A model generated the notes under the pieces. It was not told the DNA's origin. It did no database searches and saw only the letters and a list, made by a program, of their open reading frames with translations. From positions 8,122,001 to 8,186,000 of the forward strand of contig NC_087096.1 of the NCBI RefSeq assembly GCF_963855985.1: a stretch of DNA of 64,000 nt, written 5' to 3'. This DNA is from Ostrinia nubilalis. Taxonomy: Eukaryota; Arthropoda; Insecta; Lepidoptera; Crambidae. Shown piece after piece: positions 39,601 to 48,600 of this stretch. The position numbers were made by a program, and so were the translations under genes. Each line of letters opens with the position of its first letter. Positions within the stretch are counted from its first letter, which is position 1.

Positions 39601-42600
39601 TTATGGAACTTGATAGGTTTTAGACCATGCCACGCACCAAAACGTCCGGAAGTTGTAATAGTATTATAGAATAAACGTTGAAAGACTTATTAATTTAATT
39701 TTTCAATGCTTAAGTGTCCATTAGAATGAAAGGGTGCTTAATGTATTAAAAAAAATAGAAAATAATTATGATGGGTTAATGTTTTTGGGCGGTTTTTTAG
39801 GCGGTTTCTGACAATGTCCTTTTAGTAGGTACATTTCCAGTTTTTCACCAAGATGAATTCAAGACCGCTTAGCGCTTTAGATTATTTTCAGTGATGACCG
39901 TGTTTGATGCTCTAAGTACCTTTAAAATAAAATCTCTATGACCTTCATAAATCCCCCTCAGATTGCACCGGTGACATTTAACATCCTAACGTGTGAGCAT
40001 ATTATACTATGTTTGCATCTAGCGTATAGCTGTGACCTAGCTAGGTTTACGATCTATTAATAACACACTAAGTACACTTCCACTACACTGGTCAGTGATC
40101 ACACATAATTCAACGATCGCAAAAGGATTTGTAATGGTTTAATGCCATGTTACATTATGATCATATGACCTTACTTGGCTGCTGTAACATATGTATAGTA
40201 CCTGATTTACCTAAGTATAAATAATTATGATCATCATAATACCTACCGTACTAAATTATTTACACGGTCTTATTCATAATAAAATGCTAATATAGGTTTA
40301 AAACCTACATTAGCTAAAACGTTTGATAGGCTTAAAACACTCTTATAAACCTCTGATAAAAAACGTTATTCATAATCGTTTATAAACCTTTGATAACTAA
40401 AACAGAGTTTAATATTTTCTTTCCACAGACTATACAAAAAGAATGAACGAAAACAGCTTTTTTGGTGATTTAACTTGATGGACCATGTAAAATCATAGAC
40501 AAATCGCAGAAAAAAAAAACAAAAAATTGGCAGCTGTGACGTTTTACTTACTGACATTGACATTTGGCACGAAAATTTAATAAAGTTTTCGGTTTTTTCG
40601 ATCAACTCCCAAGTTTTATCAAACTTTTATAAAACTTGGGATTGTATGTTCTGGATTCTGTACCTCTTACCCTGTACTCTGCAATAAGCTCTTACGACGA
40701 CCCGGCTAGTTACATCGGATACTAATTATGTCCATGACGAAGGAGAACAGACCGCCTAAAAGGCAACGATCAGAAAACTGGTTGGAGGAAGATAAGGTAG
40801 TACTTATTTTTAGCCTGATAAAGTGCCTACTAATTTTTGTAGCATGGTTTTATTTATGTTTGACGCCTAGTGTTTGCTTTTCAGTATTTGCTGAAAGAGT
40901 TGGTGAAAGAAAGAGTAAATGCAATCGAAAATAAAAATACAGACACTAACACGAATAAACGGAAGGTTGCGGCTTGGGCTGATTTACAAACAACGTTGGT
41001 ACATCTTTTGATTTCTGCCTTCAATATAAAATTTTGCCTTTACCTGTAATTCAAAATCCTGTCATTTCTTTTTCAGGTTTAATTCAATGTGCGCTGGTAT
41101 GAACCGCTCCATTACCCAGTTAAAATCGCAATGGAGCCTCATAAAAATCAGTGCGAAGAAAGACAAGACCATTGCTAGGCAGGCTCAAATTAAAACTGGC
41201 GGTGGTCCACCATTATCAGTGCCTGACGATAGGGCTGATGATATAGCATCTTGGTTGCCCAATGAATTTGTAGTCGATGTTAACAGATTTGACTCGGACT
41301 CAAATAAAAGTGAATTAATTAACATTCAAGAGGAGGAATCAACTCAAAATACGCAAGATCAGGAATTGATAAATAATGAAGAAATCCAATATGAATTGGT
41401 GGTACTTGATGAAGAAATAGAAGATACACATGCTTGTACTACTAGAGGCATATTGGAAGATAAAGAAAATAAAAAAGTAGAGGCAAAAGAAAATAAAGCA
41501 AAACCTAATTTTAAAGCACAAGCAATCAAAAAAAAAAGGAAACTGTTAAACAAAGAAGGCTTAATTGATTTAAGCAAAGTTAGGATTTCCGAAATTGCAG
41601 AAACAGAATCAAAATGCCGGATTGAACTGCATGAAGTTCAAATGGAAAACGAACGGAAGAAAGGGAGAAACTTGGATCTTGAGCATCAATTATTACAGGA
41701 AAAACTTAAATATTACACTCACATTAATAAAGAATAATAAGTCTTTTGATGTTAAAGTTTTTCAAGTACTAACAGATTCTAAATAATAAGTTAGTTCCTC
41801 CCTTACTTCTGTTTGTTTTTAATGATAGATCGCCCGGTGCTTTGTCCTGCTGGAAGCTCTTCTGGAAGGACTGGTATTTTGTTCTAAACGTCCTGCCAGA
41901 AGATTATCGCAAGTCCTGCCCGCAGTACGCAATTTGTACGTGTTTGCTTGCTGGTCCTTCCAGCAGTACGGTGACCTTCAAATTTGAACTCATCTTCACC
42001 AGAAGTAGTAAACACTTGGTTAGTGTTTATTAAATAAAAAGTCATGTCGTAGAATCATTTTGTTTAACCAGTATTTTACTTTTCTTAATATATTATAAAC
42101 TTGTTTATCTTCTTTCAACTTAACTAATAGGAACTATAATAAGGAACTTTAAATTAATTACTTTGGTACGTCACTTTGTATTAGAAATTACACCTATCAC
42201 TTACAAATACACTACAAATTAAAAACAAAAACAAGAAATAAATTATAAATGTTTGATTAGGCTGGAATACTTCACATTCATTATAATATTATCGCCAAAA
42301 TGTTGCCGACTCCACGCCCGGCGCGTCAAAATGTGTCGCGCGAGCGCGAACGCGCTGCCCCCGTGTATACTCGTGCGCCATCGGGCTCCGACTAACGGTT
42401 AGTCGCGTTTTTCGATCTTGGGCACTATTGGGTGAAAGAGAGAGAAACACTCTATTTTTTCGTGTAAATTTGAAATTTGTACAATGTATACTTACGAAAC
42501 TGTGATCTTTTAATTTTGCGTCCTACCGGAAGTACTTTAAGTCCTGCTGGCAGGACTCCGGGCGATCTATCATTAATTTGTATTTTATGCAGTTCCAATC

Positions 42601-45600
42601 CGCATTTTGATTGTGTTTCTGCAATATATTTAGACGGCTATGAATATGTTTACTAGTCATAACTTAATAAGAGTTTGAGATTACTATTAACTAGCTGTTG
42701 CCCACGACTCCGCCTGCGTAGACTACTATTTCTGTAACCTACAGGATCTGTGCATTTTTCCAGGATAAAAAGAAGCCTATATGTTATTCGAGACTATATA
42801 ATCTATCTGTTTTAGCAATTTATTTGTTTATAAGAATTGAACTGTGATTTTTAGTAAGTAAGTTTAATAATTGTACTTAAATTAGTGATATAAAGTAAAT
42901 ACACATATGCCTAGTCACAAACATTCGCCTTTATAATAATAGTGTAAATTATGGTTATTTTGTTTTAAATGTAGAAGGTTGATAACCTCCGAATAGAAAC
43001 GTTTATACTTAAGCAATTTCTTTGTTTTAAAGAATTGAACTGTGATTTTTAATAAGTAAGTTTGTTGAAACTAATTGTACTTAAATTAGTGATATAAAGT
43101 AATTTGTTTTGAATTTTTGCAGAATAATTGCTTTTTTAAAGAGAACTACAGGTTTTGTTTTTGTGATAGTAACAAATTGGACTGAAAATTGAAATACAGG
43201 TATTTTTCAATCAAATATTCTTTTTATTTTCATTAAGATGCCAGGAACAGTATCTGAAAAATTAAAATACAACATTTTCATGAACTCAAATGACATTACA
43301 TAAAAGTAAATCGTTGGAATTTATCAAAATGTATTTTAGTACCATTCAAAAATGTTGATTTATAAAATTTTGTAGTATCAACTGCGACCTACGCCTCAAC
43401 AATGAAGGTCGGTTGTCGTGAACACTGTTCTCCGTCGAAAGTTGCGGAGTTACAGGGACCTGCTCCATATGTTGTTCTGAAAAATATTATGAATTTGTCA
43501 ACATTTTGTCATAAAGATTTGTATTCCTTATGTACAGTCAAATTGATAACATTTACCTAACAATGTGTCATTCATATCAATGGCTATATTATGTAATACA
43601 GCCAATGCTATGATCACAGCTTTTCCATTTTGGAGGCTTACTGGTAAGCCATGGAGTAGGCATTGGAACCGCTGCTTCCACACCCCAAAACACCTTTCAA
43701 CAGTGTTCCTAGTTGAGATGTGAGCATTATTGTATGCTTCTTCTTCTGGACGACTAGGCCTTAAAATAGGTGTAAATAGATATGGCAGAAGAGGGTAGCC
43801 CGAATCGCCAATAAGGCGTCCTCTAAACTGCCTATCCTCAAATCGTTGTTTTATATTGCTCTCCATAAAAATTCGACTGTCATGTGTACTGCCTCGCCAT
43901 CTAGCCACTATATCCATTATTTTGAGGTCAGCATCACAGACAACCTAAAATAAAAAAAACAGTATCCTGTAGGTAATCCATCCAATAATATAGTGTTGAA
44001 TGTTGCTAAAATTTAGATCATACAAAGTAAAAATTATAGACATTATTAAAACAAATCTTTCTCTGTTGTAAACTGTATAAAATCAAAATATATTTTACCT
44101 GAACATTCAGGGAATAATAGCCTTTTCTATTAATATAGTACTGGGCCATGTCACCTCCGGTTTTTTTAATTTTAATGTGGGTGCAATCTATGGCTCCTAT
44201 CACCCCAGGAAAATTTTTAATTGCTCTAAATTTGGCACTAATTCTTTCCTGCTCTCCTATAGTGATAGGCATTTTGATGAAGGAATTTGCCTTATTCGCG
44301 ATTGCATGCGCGACTCTGGCGCATATCCGGCTCACTGTCGGCTGACTTAGGCCATGGAGGTCACCAGCATCATCTTGTACCTGAAAATGTATGAAAATAA
44401 TTATAGCAGCCACGACAAAGGGATAAAATAAAACACTTTTTTGTGCTTACCTCACGACGTCCCCAACATCTTATGGCCACTAAAACTTGCAGTTCAGGAC
44501 ACGTGCCACCACCTCTAGCGCTCTGAACCAGATCATCTTCCACCAAATCTATGATGGTGCGCACTGTGTCCTTATTGAACCTATATTTTATTTTAAAATT
44601 TAGGTCCCGCAAATCGAATGGGTTGCTTCGTTGGCGGTAGAGCTTTCTACGTCGCGCTGGGTCGGCATTATTGGCTAAATGCACAATTGCATTTATAGCA
44701 TTCATTTTCACAAGCAAGGATCACAGCAAGGATATTTTGAATAAATAAACCAACGAAGTGACATTCATATGAAATGACATTTATAAAAGTTAGGTTAAAA
44801 TAGGTTTATTAGAGCTTTAAACAAGGCCCGAGCTCTCGATAACTTATCACACAGTTATAAGAGGATTTTAGCGCTAAATGACGATTATGAATAACAATTT
44901 TTATCAAACGTTTTATAAACCTCTAATAAGCATTTGATAAAATGTGAAAAATGATTATGAATAAGACCGATAGTAAGTAAGTAAAAAAACTAACGCATCC
45001 CTTAGTACTACTTTAGTAGAGTGATGATATTGATGCTATGTCGTCTATTTTGTGAATTTACTATTGTATTATTCGCTCATTAGAATATTTACCAGCTTTT
45101 TTGACTATTCAAGGTGAAATCTTTTTGTAGCGAACAGGAAACAGCATGTCATGTGAACTAATAAGCTACTTCCTGCAGTCGGTTATTTTATTACAGTGAC
45201 CCGATTATTATAAAAGACTTTAAAAGAGACGCGGGCACCATTACATATTGTACTTAATGTAATGTAGGTATTAGGTAAGTCTACTTACTTACTAGGGGTC
45301 ATCCATAAAGTACGTCACACGTAAAGAGGGGGGGGAGGGGGTTGACAAAGTGTGACATGGTGTGACAAGGGGTGGGAGGGGTCCTAAGTTTCGTGACATC
45401 ACATTTCAATTGTTTCAAATATTTGATATAATGTTGATTTCATAAAAAAAGTACTTAATTTAAATGGAAATAAAACTAATATCGGAACTGCTGTTAATTT
45501 AATATTTTTTCGAAGTGAAATTGCAAAACATGTGACGTCACACTAGGGAGGGGGGGGTCTCAGAAATGTGACCACCTGTGACAAGGACGGAGGGGGGGTC

Positions 45601-48600
45601 AAAAAATCATGAAATTCGTGTGACGTACTTTATGGATGGCCCCCTATTTTCATAATGATCATTAAGAAATATTTTCCCATTCCAATAAAACCATTTTCCA
45701 TTTCCATACAGTGCAGCGTTTCTACTTAGTTGAGAATCCTATCTGTTTTCGACTTTAATGATGATCAGTAGATAAACACTAGCGGTCTTATTCATAATAA
45801 AATGCTAATATAGGTTTAAAACCTACATTAGCTAAAACGTTTGATAGGCTTAAAACACTCTTATAAACCTCTGATAAAAAACGTTATTCATAATCGTTTA
45901 TAAACCTTTGATAACTAAAACAGAGTTTAATATTTTCTTTCCACAGACTATACAAAAAGAATGAACGAAAACAGCTTTTTTGGTGATTTAACTTGATGGA
46001 CCATGTAAAATCATAGACAAATCGCAGAAAAAAAAAACAAAAAATTGGCAGCTGTGACGTTTTACTTACTGACATTGACATTTGGCACGAAAATTTAATA
46101 AAGTTTTCGGTTTTTTCGATCAACTCCCAAGTTTTATCAAACTTTTATAAAACTTGGGATTGTATGTTCTGGATTCTGTACCTCTTACCCTGTACTCTGC
46201 AATAAGCTCTTACGACGACCCGGCTAGTTACATCGGATACTAATTATGTCCATGACGAAGGAGAACAGACCGCCTAAAAGGCAACGATCAGAAAACTGGT
46301 TGGAGGAAGATAAGGTAGTACTTATTTTTAGCCTGATAAAGTGCCTACTAATTTTTGTAGCATGGTTTTATTTATGTTTGACGCCTAGTGTTTGCTTTTC
46401 AGTATTTGCTGAAAGAGTTGGTGAAAGAAAGAGTAAATGCAATCGAAAATAAAAATACAGACACTAACACGAATAAACGGAAGGTTGCGGCTTGGGCTGA
46501 TTTACAAACAACGTTGGTACATCTTTTGATTTCTGCCTTCAATATAAAATTTTGCCTTTACCTGTAATTCAAAATCCTGTCATTTCTTTTTCAGGTTTAA
46601 TTCAATGTGCGCTGGTATGAACCGCTCCATTACCCAGTTAAAATCGCAATGGAGCCTCATAAAAATCAGTGCGAAGAAAGACAAGACCATTGCTAGGCAG
46701 GCTCAAATTAAAACTGGCGGTGGTCCACCATTATCAGTGCCTGACGATAGGGCTGATGATATAGCATCTTGGTTGCCCAATGAATTTGTAGTCGATGTTA
46801 ACAGATTTGACTCGGACTCAAATAAAAGTGAATTAATTAACATTCAAGAGGAGGAATCAACTCAAAATACGCAAGATCAGGAATTGATAAATAATGAAGA
46901 AATCCAATATGAATTGGTGGTACTTGATGAAGAAATAGAAGATACACATGCTTGTACTACTAGAGGCATATTGGAAGATAAAGAAAATAAAAAAGTAGAG
47001 GCAAAAGAAAATAAAGCAAAACCTAATTTTAAAGCACCAGCAATCAAAAAAAAAAGGAAACTGTTAAACAAAGAAGGCTTAATTGATTTAAGCAAAGTTA
47101 GGATTTCCGAAATTGCAGAAACAGAATCAAAATGCCGGATTGAACTGCATGAAGTTCAAATGGAAAACGAACGGAAGAAAGGGAGAAACTTGGATCTTGA
47201 GCATCAATTATTACAGGAAAAACTTAAATATTACACTCACATTAATAAAGAATAATAAGTCTTTTGATGTTAAAGTTTTTCAAGTACTAACAGATTCTAA
47301 ATAATAAGTTAGTTCCTCCCTTACTTCTGTTTGTTTTTAATTTGTATTTTATGCAGTTCCAATCCGCATTTTGATTGTGTTTCTGCAATATATTTAGACG
47401 GCTATGAATATGTTTACTAGTCATAACTTAATAAGAGTTTGAGATTACTATTAACTAGCTGTTGCCCACGACTCCGCCTGCGTAGACTACTATTTCTGTA
47501 ACCTACAGGATCTGTGCATTTTTCCAGGATAAAAAGAAGCCTATATGTTATTCGAGACTATATAATCTATCTGTTTTAGCAATTTATTTGTTTATAAGAA
47601 TTGAACTGTGATTTTTAGTAAGTAAGTTTAATAATTGTACTTAAATTAGTGATATAAAGTAAATACACATATGCCTAGTCACAAACATTCGCCTTTATAA
47701 TAATAGTGTAAATTATGGTTATTTTGTTTTAAATGTAGAAGGTTGATAACCTCCGAATAGAAACGTTTATACTTAAGCAATTTCTTTGTTTTAAAGAATT
47801 GAACTGTGATTTTTAATAAGTAAGTTTGTTGAAACTAATTGTACTTAAATTAGTGATATAAAGTAATTTGTTTTGAATTTTTGCAGAATAATTGCTTTTT
47901 TAAAGAGAACTACAGGTTTTGTTTTTGTGATAGTAACAAATTGGACTGAAAATTGAAATACAGGTATTTTTCAATCAAATATTCTTTTTATTTTCATTAA
48001 GATGCCAGGAACAGTATCTGAAAAATTAAAATACAACATTTTCATGAACTCAAATGACATTACATAAAAGTAAATCGTTGGAATTTATCAAAATGTATTT
48101 TAGTACCATTCAAAAATGTTGATTTATAAAATTTTGTAGTATCAACTGCGACCTACGCCTCAACAATGAAGGTCGGTTGTCGTGAACACTGTTCTCCGTC
48201 GAAAGTTGCGGAGTTACAGGGACCTGCTCCATATGTTGTTCTGAAAAATATTATGAATTTGTCAACATTTTGTCATAAAGATTTGTATTCCTTATGTACA
48301 GTCAAATTGATAACATTTACCTAACAATGTGTCATTCATATCAATGGCTATATTATGTAATACAGCCAATGCTATGATCACAGCTTTTCCATTTTGGAGG
48401 CTTACTGGTAAGCCATGGAGTAGGCATTGGAACCGCTGCTTCCACACCCCAAAACACCTTTCAACAGTGTTCCTAGTTGAGATGTGAGCATTATTGTATG
48501 CTTCTTCTTCTGGACGACTAGGCCTTAAAATAGGTGTAAATAGATATGGCAGAAGAGGGTAGCCCGAATCGCCAATAAGGCGTCCTCTAAACTGCCTATC

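Larger units (their letters stand above)
36185..39823 (-). repeat. Right arm of the large inverted repeat
   Basis: Reverse complement of the unit at 24326-30076, 3639 bp, without the fold-back and (ATT)n insertions. Ends AAAGGACAATG and CATGTCCTTT-like (gacaatgtcctttt). Lies in kinesin intron 2, so the two arms bracket exons 3 and 4. Confidence 0.88.
40265..44969. mobile_element. PIF/Harbinger transposon, copy 1 (4705 bp)
   Basis: Ends CGGTCTTATTCATAAT and its exact complement. Subterminal AT-rich motifs such as 'tttataaacct' recur at both ends. Carries a Myb-like gene (+) and a HARBI1-type transposase gene (-), tail to tail. Almost identical to copy 2 except for a 752-bp insertion at 41822-42573. 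Flanking triplets are ACA (left) and ATA (right), so no clean target duplication remains. Confidence 0.92.
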
